Assembly: GCF_000092825.1 (NCBI RefSeq)
Contig: NC_014168.1
Coordinates: forward strand, 1,293,946 to 1,357,945
Direction: 5' to 3'
From: Segniliparus rotundus DSM 44985
GTDB lineage: Bacteria; Actinomycetota; Actinomycetes; Mycobacteriales; Mycobacteriaceae
Length of the DNA stretch: 64,000 nucleotides
The notes beneath the pieces were generated by a model, which was not told the DNA's origin, did not search any database, and saw only the letters and a list, made by a program, of their open reading frames with translations. Both the position numbers and the translations under genes were made by a program. Positions 52,333 through 60,729 of this stretch are shown here, in pieces. The stretch's first letter is position 1. Each line of letters starts with the position of its first letter.

Positions 52333-53514
52333 ATGTCGATCTGCGGTGTGGAGCTCTTCGCCGGCGGCGGCGGACTGCTCCTCGGTTCCGCGCTCGCGGG
52401 CGTCCGGCACGAGTTCGCTGTCGAGCGGGACCGGTGGGCGTGCGACACCCTCATGCAAAACGCAGCTTCGGGCTATCCGTTGGTGCGTGGCCTGAAGGTG
52501 CTGCGCGGCGATGTCCGCTCGGTCGACTGGTCCCTGTCCAGCGGCCAGGTCGACCTGGTCGCGGGCGGCCCGCCGTGCCAGCCGTTCTCGCTCGGCGGCA
52601 AAGCGCGCGCGGCCGACGACGCGCGCGACATGTTCCCGACGCTCGCCGAGGCGATCGCGGCGCTGCGCCCGAGGGCTTTCGTCGTGGAGAACGTCCGGGG
52701 CCTGACCCGGCAAAGCTTCCACGACTACTACTCGTACGTGAAACTCCGACTGGCCCACCCGCAGATCGGTTCGCGGGAAGGGGAGACCTGGCGCGAGCAC
52801 GCCGCGCGGCTGGAGAAAGAGCACACCGCTGGGGTCGGCTCCGCGCTTGTGTACAACTTGGTGGACCGTGTCGTGGACGCGGCGGACTACGGCGTGCCGC
52901 AGCGGCGCCACCGGGTGTTCATCGTCGGCTTCCGTTCCGACGTGCGCGCCGGGTGGGCCTTCCCCTCGCCGACCCATTCGGGCGAAGCGTTGCGCCTCGC
53001 GCAGGTCCGAGGAGACTATTTCGAACGCCACAGGGTGCGCGCGAAAGACCGCGTCGTGATCCGCCAACCAGGTCAAGGCGATCCGGACCTCTTGCCGTGG
53101 CGGACTGTGCGCGACGCGCTCGACGGGATGCCCGAACCCATGCCCGGCGGCACGTCCGGCTGGTTGGACCATAGATTCCAGCCGGGCGCGCGCAGTTATC
53201 CCGGCCACACGGGATCGCCCGTGGACGAGCCGAGCAAGGCGCTCAAGGCAGGCGGCCACGGCGTTCCGGGCGGCGAGAACATGCTGCGCAGGCCGGACGG
53301 GTCCATTCGGTACTACTCGGTTCGAGAGGCCGCCCGGATCCAGACCTTCCCGGACGAGTACGCCTTGCGCGGCTCCTGGGGCGAGGCCATGCGACAGATC
53401 GGCAACGCGGTTCCGGTGCTTTTGGCGAAGGTCGTCATGTCGAGCGTGGCCCGGCATTTGCAGCAGGACTCGGACAGGGCGGCGGCTTCCCCTCGGCTTC
53501 GCGCGGTGTCGTGA
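52333..53514 (+). CDS. DNA (cytosine-5) methyltransferase
   Basis: 393 residues with the ordered m5C motifs: FAGGGGLLLG (I), AGGPPCQPFS with catalytic Cys (IV), VENVRGL (VI), PQRRHRVFIVG (VIII), and IGNAVPVLL (X). A variable target-recognition region lies between VIII and X. Overlaps the Eco29kI-type endonuclease by 4 bases, so this is the protecting partner of a type II system. By analogy with M.Eco29kI the target is likely CCGCGG, but that is inferred from the neighbour. ATG 52333; the short TACGGTACT just upstream suggests a -10 and a leaderless start. Confidence 0.92.
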   Translation: MSICGVELFAGGGGLLLGSALAGVRHEFAVERDRWACDTLMQNAASGYPLVRGLKVLRGDVRSVDWSLSSGQVDLVAGGPPCQPFSLGGKARAADDARDMFPTLAEAIAALRPRAFVVENVRGLTRQSFHDYYSYVKLRLAHPQIGSREGETWREHAARLEKEHTAGVGSALVYNLVDRVVDAADYGVPQRRHRVFIVGFRSDVRAGWAFPSPTHSGEALRLAQVRGDYFERHRVRAKDRVVIRQPGQGDPDLLPWRTVRDALDGMPEPMPGGTSGWLDHRFQPGARSYPGHTGSPVDEPSKALKAGGHGVPGGENMLRRPDGSIRYYSVREAARIQTFPDEYALRGSWGEAMRQIGNAVPVLLAKVVMSSVARHLQQDSDRAAASPRLRAVS

Positions 53515-54140
53515 CAGTGCAAGCCTTCGACCCGCTGAGCTACGAGAATCTGGGCGCGTCGATCACCCGTGCCATGGACGAGCAGCCCGTCCAGAGCCTT
53601 GTCGGGATGGCCCGGTTCGACGGCGCCGGTGTGTACGCCCTGTACTACACCGGCGGGTTCGCGCCGTACGACAAGCTCGCGCAGCAGAACCGGTCGCACC
53701 CCGGCTCCTGGGCGCTGTACGTCGGCAAGGCCGAAGCCGAGACGCGCCGTAAAGGGGACCCGAACCAGACAGCTGTGCTCGACGGGCCGAAGCTCTTCCA
53801 TCGCATCGCGCACCACCGCGCCTCCATCGAGAAGACGGGCAATCTCGACCCGGACGATTTTCAGGTCCGGTTCCTCGTCCTCGCCCCCACCTGGGTGCCG
53901 CTCGCCGAGCAGGTCGGCATCCGCATCCATCGCCCGCTGTGGAACGTCGTCGTGGACGGGTTCGGGAACCACGACCCCGGTTCCGGTCGCAAAGAGGGGA
54001 CGCGCTCGCGTTGGGACACGCTGCATCCGGGCAGGGAGTGGGCGGCGAAGCTGCGGCCGCGCCTTGAGAGCGAGACACGGATCAACGAGGACATCGTCCA
54101 GCACTTGGACGATCCGGAGCAGACGCTCTTCGAACTCTGA
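53511..54140 (+). CDS. Eco29kI-family GIY-YIG restriction endonuclease
   Basis: 209 residues. GIY-YIG core: GVYALYYTG (the GIY strand) and SWALYVGKA (YVG strand), then helix with Arg (HRIAHHRASI) and the catalytic Glu in LAEQVGIRIHRPLWN. A C-terminal VVVDGFGNHDPGSGR and RSRWDTLHPGREWA are signature segments of the Eco29kI family, which cuts CCGCGG. Recognition here is by family only. GTG start overlapping the methyltransferase stop, as typical for such pairs. Confidence 0.88.
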   Translation: MTVQAFDPLSYENLGASITRAMDEQPVQSLVGMARFDGAGVYALYYTGGFAPYDKLAQQNRSHPGSWALYVGKAEAETRRKGDPNQTAVLDGPKLFHRIAHHRASIEKTGNLDPDDFQVRFLVLAPTWVPLAEQVGIRIHRPLWNVVVDGFGNHDPGSGRKEGTRSRWDTLHPGREWAAKLRPRLESETRINEDIVQHLDDPEQTLFEL

Positions 54141-54164
54141 CATCCGCTTGCTAGGGTATCGCCC

Positions 54165-54857
54165 ATGCCATATTTGCGCCACGACGGCGATGTCGCGATT
54201 CTCTACCTCGGCGCCGAAGGGGCCGAACTCGACCCGCAGAATCCGGAGAACCGGTTCACCAACGAATGGCTGAGCTCGGTGAACGATCTTCTCGACGAGG
54301 TGGAGGCGACGGGCGACGCCGAGGGCTCCGGCGCGCTGGTGGTGACCGCGACGGGGAAATTCTTCACCAACGGACTCGACGTTCCCACACTTCTCGGCGA
54401 CTCCACCGCGTACCTCGGCGCCGTGCACAATCTCTATGCCCGTCTGCTGGCGCTCCCGCTGCCGACAGTCGCCGCCATCAACGGGCACGCGTTCGGCGCT
54501 GGCGCGATGCTCGCCACTGCCCTGGATTATCGGATCATGCGGGTGGACCGCGGGTATTACTGCTTGCCCGAGGTCTCGCTCGGCATTCCGTTCAGCCCTG
54601 GGATGCGGGCGCTGTTGCGCGGCAGGCTTCCGGCGCAGACCGCTTTGGAGGCGATGGCCACCGGGCGGCGCTATGGCGGCCCGGACGCTCATGCCGCAGG
54701 GATTGTCGAAGCGACGGCGCCAGAGCAAGATGTGCTCTCGTCGGCAATCGCCCGCGCCGCCGAGCACGCGGGAACACGGGGCAAGAACCTCGGCGTCATC
54801 AAGTCCGGCTTGCACGAGGCCGCCCTGGCCGCCCTTGCGATGGAGACGACCCTCTGA
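54165..54857 (+). CDS. Enoyl-CoA hydratase/isomerase family protein
   Basis: 230 residues, crotonase fold: GKFFTNGLDVP and NGHAFGAGAMLATALDYRIMR (oxyanion-hole loops), LPEVSLGIPFSPGM. Slightly shorter than the usual 255-260 because the C-terminal helices are reduced; more like the ECI/Delta3-isomerase short group. Catalytic Glu of hydratases is in PEVSLG. Likely fatty acid degradation or a related CoA thioester reaction. Follows the endonuclease by 24 bases but is probably a separate unit. Confidence 0.82.
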   Translation: MPYLRHDGDVAILYLGAEGAELDPQNPENRFTNEWLSSVNDLLDEVEATGDAEGSGALVVTATGKFFTNGLDVPTLLGDSTAYLGAVHNLYARLLALPLPTVAAINGHAFGAGAMLATALDYRIMRVDRGYYCLPEVSLGIPFSPGMRALLRGRLPAQTALEAMATGRRYGGPDAHAAGIVEATAPEQDVLSSAIARAAEHAGTRGKNLGVIKSGLHEAALAALAMETTL

Positions 54858-54860
54858 GGG

Positions 54861-55664
54861 TTAGTCTTCCAGATCCACCACCACGGGGGCGTGGTCGCTC
54901 GCGCCTTTGCCTTTGCGTTCCTCGCGGTCCACGCTCGCCCCTTGCACCGCGCGCGCCAGCGCGGGGGAGCCGAGCACGAAATCAATCCGCATGCCCTCGC
55001 GGCGCGGGAAGCGCAGCTGTGTGTAGTCCCAATAGGTGTAGAGCCCCGGTCCGGGGGTGTGGGGGCGGGCCACGTCGGTGAACCCGGCCTGCTCGAACGC
55101 GAAGAACGCCGCGCGCTCCGGGGCCGAGGTGTGGGTTTTGCCTTCAAAGAGCGACGGGTCCCACACGTCCTCGTCGAACGGGGCGATGTTCCAGTCCCCG
55201 GCGAGCGCTATCTTCGCTTCCGGGTCTGCCGCGAGCCAGCCCTCGGCTTGGTCTTTGAGCGCGGCGAGCCAGTCGAGCTTGTATCGGTAGTGCCGGTCGG
55301 CGAGATCGCGCCCGTTGGGCACGTACAGGCTCCAAATACGCACCCCGCCGCAGGTGGCGGCGATGGCGCGCGGCTCGGGCTCCGCGGGGGCCTCGGGGTC
55401 TTTGTGGAAGCCGGGTTGCCCGTCGAAGCCGATGCGCACGTCGCCGAGCCCGAGCCGGGAGACAATGGCCACGCCGTTCCACTGTCCGTTGCCGGTGTGC
55501 GCCACTGCGTACCCGGCCTCGCGGAAGGGCGCTTCGGGGAACTGCGCGTTCGCGCACTTCGTCTCTTGCAGGGCGAGCACGTCCACTTGGGAGCGTTCCA
55601 GCCACGCGACGGCCCGGTCTGCTCGGGCACGGATCGAATTGATGTTCCAGGTGGCGATGCGCAT
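54861..55664 (-). CDS. xthA: Exodeoxyribonuclease III
   Basis: 267 residues of the EEP nuclease family: MRIATWNINSIRAR (Asn), ALQETK (Glu, metal), the YVPNGRD Tyr/Asn loop, LAGDWNIAP (Asp-x-Asn), RIDFVLGS and final SDHAPVVVDL (Asp-His). A 3'-5' exonuclease and AP endonuclease for base-excision repair. Convergent with the enoyl-CoA hydratase gene (3 bases between stops). Confidence 0.93.
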   Translation of the reverse strand: MRIATWNINSIRARADRAVAWLERSQVDVLALQETKCANAQFPEAPFREAGYAVAHTGNGQWNGVAIVSRLGLGDVRIGFDGQPGFHKDPEAPAEPEPRAIAATCGGVRIWSLYVPNGRDLADRHYRYKLDWLAALKDQAEGWLAADPEAKIALAGDWNIAPFDEDVWDPSLFEGKTHTSAPERAAFFAFEQAGFTDVARPHTPGPGLYTYWDYTQLRFPRREGMRIDFVLGSPALARAVQGASVDREERKGKGASDHAPVVVDLED

Positions 55665-55741
55665 GCCTCCGAGCCTAGTCGGCCCGGCGATGCGCTCGCT
55701 GTTGCACGAGAATGTCAGTGCCCGCGCGTAAAGTTCTTGGC

Positions 55742-55974
55742 ATGGCTGCGTCAGCGTCGTTCTTCCACGGTTCCGCCAAACCCGCCGCCGAGCAGATCAA
55801 CGGCTTCCACCAGGAAGTCGTCGATGAGTTCCGGGCGAACGGGGGCAAGGCCGGCGGAATCTTCGAGGGCGTCCCGCTGGCCCTGCGGAGCAGGCCCCGA
55901 TCTTCGCGCAGCATCAGCAGAGGACAGCTCGCAAAATTCCGCTCTTCGAGCTCGTGCGGCGCGCAGCCGCCTGA
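55742..55974 (+). pseudogene. Ddn-like F420-dependent nitroreductase, internally deleted
   Basis: The first 45 codons read SASFFHGSAKPAAEQINGFHQEVVDEFRANGGKAGG-FEGVPL, the N-terminal region of deazaflavin (F420) nitroreductase-family proteins. The frame then changes, and downstream in another frame AEQAPIFAQHQQRTARKIPLFEL reads as the typical C terminus of the same family before TGA 55972-55974. About 60-70 middle codons are missing. So one gene with an internal deletion and a frame change; surely inactive. Confidence 0.72.
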
Positions 55975-56006
55975 GCATGACAGGCGGGGTAGGAATAGCT
56001 ATCAAT

Positions 56007-56032
56007 GGGTAAGATAGGTAAGGAAGGGTAAG
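56007..56032. repeat. Three GGTAAG repeats upstream of the AAA ATPase
   Basis: GGTAAG occurs at 56008, 56017 and 56027, spaced 9-10 bases, and ends just before the ATPase start at 56041. It may be an operator or iteron-like site, or tandem imperfect ribosome binding elements. No other copy was noticed in this window. Confidence 0.5.
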
Positions 56033-56040
56033 CTTTGCCC

Positions 56041-57168
56041 ATGCGGCATGCCCGGAATCCTTTCACTCCTTCGTTTGGAGCTACCCCGCCGAAAGTCGCA
56101 GGCAGGGGGGAGATGGTGGAAATATTCGGCCGCTCCCTGGACTACGGGCCGGGCGCGCCGGGCCGGGCGGTGTTCTACACAGGGGCACGCGGCTCGGGCA
56201 AGACAGTCATGCTCAACGAGGCTGTGGTCCAGGCGAGAGAGCGGGGCTGGCTGGTCGTCAACGAGACGGCGCGGCAAGGATTGACCGACCGGATTGTCAC
56301 GGTGCATGTGCCGAGACTGGAGGCCGAGCTCGGAGCGGCAACGGCGAAACGGCGGATCAGTTCGATCACGGCCCCCCTCGGGGCAGGGGCGGTCGCATGG
56401 CAGACCAGCGAGCCCCCTCGGGTCCGCGACGACCTGCAAACTCGGCTGTTCGACCTGGCTGACAGGCTCGCTGAGCATGAGACAGGGCTGCTCATCACCA
56501 TTGACGAGATCCACAAGAGCGTCAAGGAAGAGCTGCGGGAACTCTTCCATGTCCTCCAACTCGCGAATCGCGAGGGCAAGGATGTCGCTTTTGCCTCCGC
56601 GGGCCTCCCCTCGGCGGTGCATGATTTGCTCAACGACGATGTGCTGACTTTCCTCCGGCGCGCGCAACGGCATTTGCTCGGACCGGTGAGCAGAGAGGAA
56701 GCGTCGAAAGCGGTGCAGGAGCCGCTCGTGGCCGCAGGTGTCGAGATCGACGCGCAGACAGCTCGCGACGCTGTGGATGTGACCAGGGGCTACCCGTTTC
56801 TCATCCAACTCGTCGGCTATCACTTGTTTGAAACCGCGCGAGGCGGCCGTGTGACGGCAAAAACAGCGGCGTCCGCAACGCGCGAGGCGCTCGCCCAGCT
56901 CGGTCGGCTCGTGCATGAGCCAGCATTGCGCGATCTTTCCGCTGCGGACCGCGCCGTCTTGCGCGCCATGGCTCAGGACCAGGGCAAACCCTCCAGGATG
57001 GCGGACCTCGTCGACCGTCTGCGAAAGCCCAGGAGCTGGGTCAACAACTACCGTTCCCGCCTGATCGCCGCCGAAGTCATCGAGCCTGCGGGGCGTGGCC
57101 TGGTGCGTTACACGATTCCGTACCTCGGCGACTCTCTGCAGCGGGAGGCGCCTGCGGAGGATTGGTGA
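56041..57168 (+). CDS. AAA ATPase, archaeal/ORC1-Cdc6-like family
   Basis: 375 residues. Walker A YTGARGSGKTVMLNEAV at ~50, Walker B/sensor LLITIDEIHKS at ~155, an arginine-rich sensor-2 region, and a C-terminal winged-helix-like stretch (AVLRAMAQDQGKPSRMADLV-DRLRKPRSWVNNYRSRLI). Of the 'ATP-binding protein' type found singly in many Actinobacteria; not a known replication initiator. An N-terminal TTG at 56035 would extend it by two residues. Function unknown; three GGTAAG repeats immediately upstream may control it. Confidence 0.78.
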   Translation: MRHARNPFTPSFGATPPKVAGRGEMVEIFGRSLDYGPGAPGRAVFYTGARGSGKTVMLNEAVVQARERGWLVVNETARQGLTDRIVTVHVPRLEAELGAATAKRRISSITAPLGAGAVAWQTSEPPRVRDDLQTRLFDLADRLAEHETGLLITIDEIHKSVKEELRELFHVLQLANREGKDVAFASAGLPSAVHDLLNDDVLTFLRRAQRHLLGPVSREEASKAVQEPLVAAGVEIDAQTARDAVDVTRGYPFLIQLVGYHLFETARGGRVTAKTAASATREALAQLGRLVHEPALRDLSAADRAVLRAMAQDQGKPSRMADLVDRLRKPRSWVNNYRSRLIAAEVIEPAGRGLVRYTIPYLGDSLQREAPAEDW

Positions 57169-57176
57169 GTTCTCGT

Positions 57177-58694
57177 TCAGCTCACCAGCGTGCGCGGCGT
57201 GGTCTCGACCGATCCTCCGGTCACCGACCGCCAAGCGCGTTCTAAGAGTTCGACGCCCTGGGCGAGCACCGGTTCGGGCTGCGTGTGCGGGATGCGCAGA
57301 TGCCGCTCGAACGCCCCGCCGGTGCCGAACCGAGGCCCGGCGGTCACCGCCAGGCCGATCCTCGCCGCCGCGGCAGCGAGCGCCGAGCTCATCGGCTTGG
57401 GCAATTGCACCCAAAGGCTCAGGCCGCCTTTGCCGGTGGTGGGCTCCCAGTCCGGCAGGGCGCGCGCGAGCTCTGCGGTGAGGAACGCCCGCCTGGTCAC
57501 GGCGAGTTCGCGGCGGTTCGGGAGGATGTGGTCCGCATTCGCCAGCAGATGCGTGGCCGCGAGCTGCTCGACAATGGGCGTGCCGAGGTCGATCGCGGGC
57601 CGGGTGGCGGCCACGCGCCGGATGACTTCGGCTTCGGCCCGGATCCAACCAAGGCGAAGACCGCCCCAGAAAGACTTGGACATGGACCCGAGGGTGATTG
57701 CCAGTTCGGGCCGCTCTGCCATCAGGCTCGCGAACGGAGCCGGGGGAGCGTGCTCGTGCCAGATGTCCAGAAGCGACTCGTCCACCACGGTCAAAGTCCG
57801 AGTGCGCAGCACCGCTTCGGCCAAGGCAGTGCGGTCTTCGATCGGCATGGTGAGCCCGGTCGGATTGTGGTTGTCAATGGTCAGCACCGCGAGGTTCGGC
57901 GCGGTCTGGCGCATGGCGATGTCGATGGCCGAGGTTTCCCAGCCCGCCTCGACCCCGAGTCTCGCCTCGTGGTCCGTCACGGATCTGACTCCCACGGGGA
58001 CCGGCTTCGCCCCGTGGCGGCGCACTGCTTCGAGCAGGCCCATGTAGGTGGGGTGCTCGACCAGCACGCGGTCGAGCGGGGCGACATAGGTCGCGAGCAG
58101 GAGGGCCAGGCCGTGCTGTGCGCCGTTGGTGATCATGATCTGGTCGGGGCTGGTCGGCAAACCTCGGTCGCGGTAGCGCTGCGCGACGGCCTCGCGAAGT
58201 TGCGGCAGGCCGAAATGCTCCAGTCCGATGCTCGCGAGATAGGGGCACAAGGAGTCGACGGCTTCGCGGTACGACTCGAAGATCACTCCTTCTGGCGCGG
58301 CCAGGGCGGCGTTGGCCAGGTCGATCCCCGTCGGCGGGACGGGGATGGGGCCGTCGGCGGGGTTGGCCCGGTTCCCTTGGGGCAGCGCGGTGGCGCTGCG
58401 GGCGCCTTGGCGTCCGACGAGGTGGCCGGATTCGCGAAGCTCGCCGTAGGCCGAGGTCACTGTGGTGCGGCTGACCCGAAGCGCCTGGGCGAGGGTGCGT
58501 TCGCTCGGCAGCTGCGCGCCGAGCGGCAGGCGCCCGTCGAGGACCGAAAGACGAATGGCGTCCGCGAGAGCGTGATAGACCGGCCCGGCGTCTGGGGCGG
58601 TGCGCCAGTTCCCGAGATGGCGGGCCAGCGTTGTGGCGTCCACAGGGGCTCCGGTCGTCGCTGCGGAAATTGGTCGAGGAAGAGTTCTCGTCAC
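57177..58694 (-). CDS. MocR/PdxR-type regulator (GntR HTH plus aminotransferase domain)
   Basis: 505 residues: GntR winged helix ~30-110 (LPSERTLAQALRVSRTTVTSAYGELRESG) and a class I/II aminotransferase-fold domain ~115-500 with PLP-binding Lys in GSMSKSFWGGLRLGW and YMGLLEAVRRHGAK, DESLLDI. These regulators sense PLP or amino compounds. It is divergent from a YczE-type membrane protein with only ~50 bases between them; MocR-yczE pairs are recurrent in Actinobacteria. GTG start at 58694. Confidence 0.9.
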   Translation of the reverse strand: MTRTLPRPISAATTGAPVDATTLARHLGNWRTAPDAGPVYHALADAIRLSVLDGRLPLGAQLPSERTLAQALRVSRTTVTSAYGELRESGHLVGRQGARSATALPQGNRANPADGPIPVPPTGIDLANAALAAPEGVIFESYREAVDSLCPYLASIGLEHFGLPQLREAVAQRYRDRGLPTSPDQIMITNGAQHGLALLLATYVAPLDRVLVEHPTYMGLLEAVRRHGAKPVPVGVRSVTDHEARLGVEAGWETSAIDIAMRQTAPNLAVLTIDNHNPTGLTMPIEDRTALAEAVLRTRTLTVVDESLLDIWHEHAPPAPFASLMAERPELAITLGSMSKSFWGGLRLGWIRAEAEVIRRVAATRPAIDLGTPIVEQLAATHLLANADHILPNRRELAVTRRAFLTAELARALPDWEPTTGKGGLSLWVQLPKPMSSALAAAAARIGLAVTAGPRFGTGGAFERHLRIPHTQPEPVLAQGVELLERAWRSVTGGSVETTPRTLVS

Positions 58695-58695
58695 G

Positions 58696-58737
58696 AGTCC
58701 AGATTAGCAAAACTGGATATTGAAATAAAGTCCAGAT
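58696..58737. promoter_or_regulatory. Repeated TCCAG operator between MocR and yczE genes
   Basis: AGTCCAGAT occurs twice as a direct repeat (58696-58704 and 58729-58737), with CTGGA (58713-58717) between them as the opposite arm. Direct repeats with the gap spanning the -10/-35 region fit MocR/PdxR-type binding. It fills the ~50-base divergent intergenic region, so it probably controls both genes. Confidence 0.65.
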
Positions 58738-58744
58738 ATCGAGC

Positions 58745-59500
58745 ATGATCCATGCCATGGAACATCACGCCCGAATTCGGCGCCAGCCCGCGCAGCGCAC
58801 CCCGAACCTCCGCGATTGCTCGCGGCCACGGATCGCCCCTTCCGGCGAGGGCTACTTTTCCTTCCGGGATCTCGCCCTGGTGTTGGGGCTCACGCTCTAC
58901 GGCCTTTCCATGTCCCTGATGGTCCGCGCGAACCTCGGCCTTGACCCATGGGATGTGCTGCACCAGGCGCTCTCGATCCGGACAGGTCTTTCGATGGGCC
59001 TGATCTCGGCGGTTGTCGGCCTTTTGGCCCTGATGGCATGGGCGCCGCTGAAAATCAAACCCGGCATTGGCACGGTGTGCAACGTCGCCGTCATCGCTGT
59101 CGTCGTCGACGCGGGGCTGGGCGCTATCGAGCCGCCGTCCTCGTTCGGATCGAGGGCGGCGATGCTGTTCGGCGGGGTCGCGCTCAACGCGGTGGCCACG
59201 GTTCTCTACATCGGGGCGGACATGGGACCTGGTCCTCGTGACGGAATCATGACTGGACTGGTGGCGCGCACCGGGCGCCCGGTGTGGTTGGTCCGCACCA
59301 GCATCGAGGGAACTGTGTGCGCCCTTGGCTGGCTCCTCGGCGGCACAGTCGGATTCGGCACGCTGGTGTACGCCTGCGGGATCGGCCCTCTGGTGCAGCT
59401 CGTCCTGAAGTTCGCGCCGAAGGACGTGTTGGCGCGCAGCGGTTGGTCCATCGCCTTGGACGCGCGACCGGTCGTCGCGAAAGCGCAGCCCGCCGACTGA
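58745..59500 (+). CDS. YczE/YyaS/YitT-family membrane protein
   Basis: 251 residues with five to six transmembrane segments and the family core YGLSMSLMVRANLGLDPWDVL, GADMGPGPRDGIMTGL and GTLVYACGIGPLVQLVL. Role unknown; commonly paired with MocR regulators. ATG codons at 58745 and 58757 are both possible starts; the transmembrane core begins about residue 35. Confidence 0.82.
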   Translation: MIHAMEHHARIRRQPAQRTPNLRDCSRPRIAPSGEGYFSFRDLALVLGLTLYGLSMSLMVRANLGLDPWDVLHQALSIRTGLSMGLISAVVGLLALMAWAPLKIKPGIGTVCNVAVIAVVVDAGLGAIEPPSSFGSRAAMLFGGVALNAVATVLYIGADMGPGPRDGIMTGLVARTGRPVWLVRTSIEGTVCALGWLLGGTVGFGTLVYACGIGPLVQLVLKFAPKDVLARSGWSIALDARPVVAKAQPAD

Positions 59501-59541
59501 ACTGTGCCGGCGGGACTGTATCGAGAGGTTACCCTCGCTGC

Positions 59542-60711
59542 ATGCCGTATTCGTTCTCGTTCGACGACGTCGAATACCTCGGCTCCGCATCGGGACAGGA
59601 AGCGCTTGCGCGCGTCGACGAGCTCCGCCTCGCAGGGGCCAGCCTCGTCGGGGACATCGCCAGAGTCCGCGCCCGGTTCGGCTCTGCTGCGGCTGCCTTG
59701 GTGGAGACGGTGCTTTTGCGGCGCAAAGCGAGCGAAAAGCTGCTTGGCGCGCAGCAATGGCTTTTCACCGACGAGGCTGTGCAGCAAGCCACGCCGACGC
59801 TGGTCGCGCGCCATCGGGCCAGGCGGCTGACGGGCCGTGCGGCGCACGACGTCACATGCTCCGTGGGCGCGGAGCTGCCAGAGCTCGCCAAGACCTGCGC
59901 CGCAGTGCTCGGCTCCGACGTCGACCCGGTGCGCCTCGCCATGGCGAGGCGCAATCTGGTGGACGAACAGCATGTGGGTTTCGCCATGGCGGACGCGCTC
60001 GCCCCGGCGAGCCGGGGCTGCGTCCTCGTCGCCGACCCGGCTCGGCGGTCCGCCGCCGGGCGCACCTTGGACCCCGAAGCCTTCCAGCCAGCGTTGCCCG
60101 CCCTCTTCGAGTCGAGCGCAGGAAGGGATTTTGTCGTCAAATGCGCGCCCGGGCTTGATTTCGCAAAGCTGCGCGACATTGGTTTCCAGGGCGAGATCGA
60201 GGTGGTTTCCCTCGCGGGCGTGGTCCGTGAGGCGGCGTTGTGGTCCCCGAGCCTTGCCACCGCCCGGCGCAGGGCGAGCGTTCTCGGCCATCAAGGCTGC
60301 GTCGAGGAGCTCGTGGACACAGAGCCGGACGATTGCGCGGTGGCTCCCGCGGGACAGTGGATCGTGGACCCCGATCCCGCCGTCGTCCGTGCCGGCCTGG
60401 TCCGCCACTACGCCCATCGGCATGGCTTGTGGCAGCTCGACCAGCGGATCGCGTATCTCACCGGCGATGCCCTTCCACGCGGGACCCGTGGCTTCCAGGT
60501 TCTTGAGCAGTTGCCGTACAGCGAGAAGAGGTTGCGTTCGGCGCTGCACGCCCGGCACGTCGGCGCGGTCGAGATCCTGGTGCGAGGTGTGGACGTGGAC
60601 TCGGGCGCGCTTCGCCCGAAGCTGAGGCTGCGCGGCGCGGAGCGCCTCGCTGTGGTGATCGCGCGGATCGGATCGCGTCCGGTCGCTTTTGTCTGCCGGC
60701 CGACATGGTGA
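59542..60711 (+). CDS. THUMP-like class I SAM-dependent methyltransferase
   Basis: 389 residues. A SAM-binding Rossmann fold ~95-200 (VTCSVGAELPELAK for motif I, LGSDVDPVRLAMARRN for motif II, LVADPARRS in place of the DPPR motif) and a C-terminal THUMP-like extension (GTRGFQVLEQLPYSEKRL-RSALHARHVGAVEILVRG). Belongs to the actinobacterial 'THUMP-like domain' methyltransferases, probably acting on RNA. ATG with a TACCCT -10-like element close upstream, suggesting a leaderless transcript. Confidence 0.82.
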   Translation: MPYSFSFDDVEYLGSASGQEALARVDELRLAGASLVGDIARVRARFGSAAAALVETVLLRRKASEKLLGAQQWLFTDEAVQQATPTLVARHRARRLTGRAAHDVTCSVGAELPELAKTCAAVLGSDVDPVRLAMARRNLVDEQHVGFAMADALAPASRGCVLVADPARRSAAGRTLDPEAFQPALPALFESSAGRDFVVKCAPGLDFAKLRDIGFQGEIEVVSLAGVVREAALWSPSLATARRRASVLGHQGCVEELVDTEPDDCAVAPAGQWIVDPDPAVVRAGLVRHYAHRHGLWQLDQRIAYLTGDALPRGTRGFQVLEQLPYSEKRLRSALHARHVGAVEILVRGVDVDSGALRPKLRLRGAERLAVVIARIGSRPVAFVCRPTW

Positions 60712-60729
60712 GCGTGCGAGAATAAAGCC

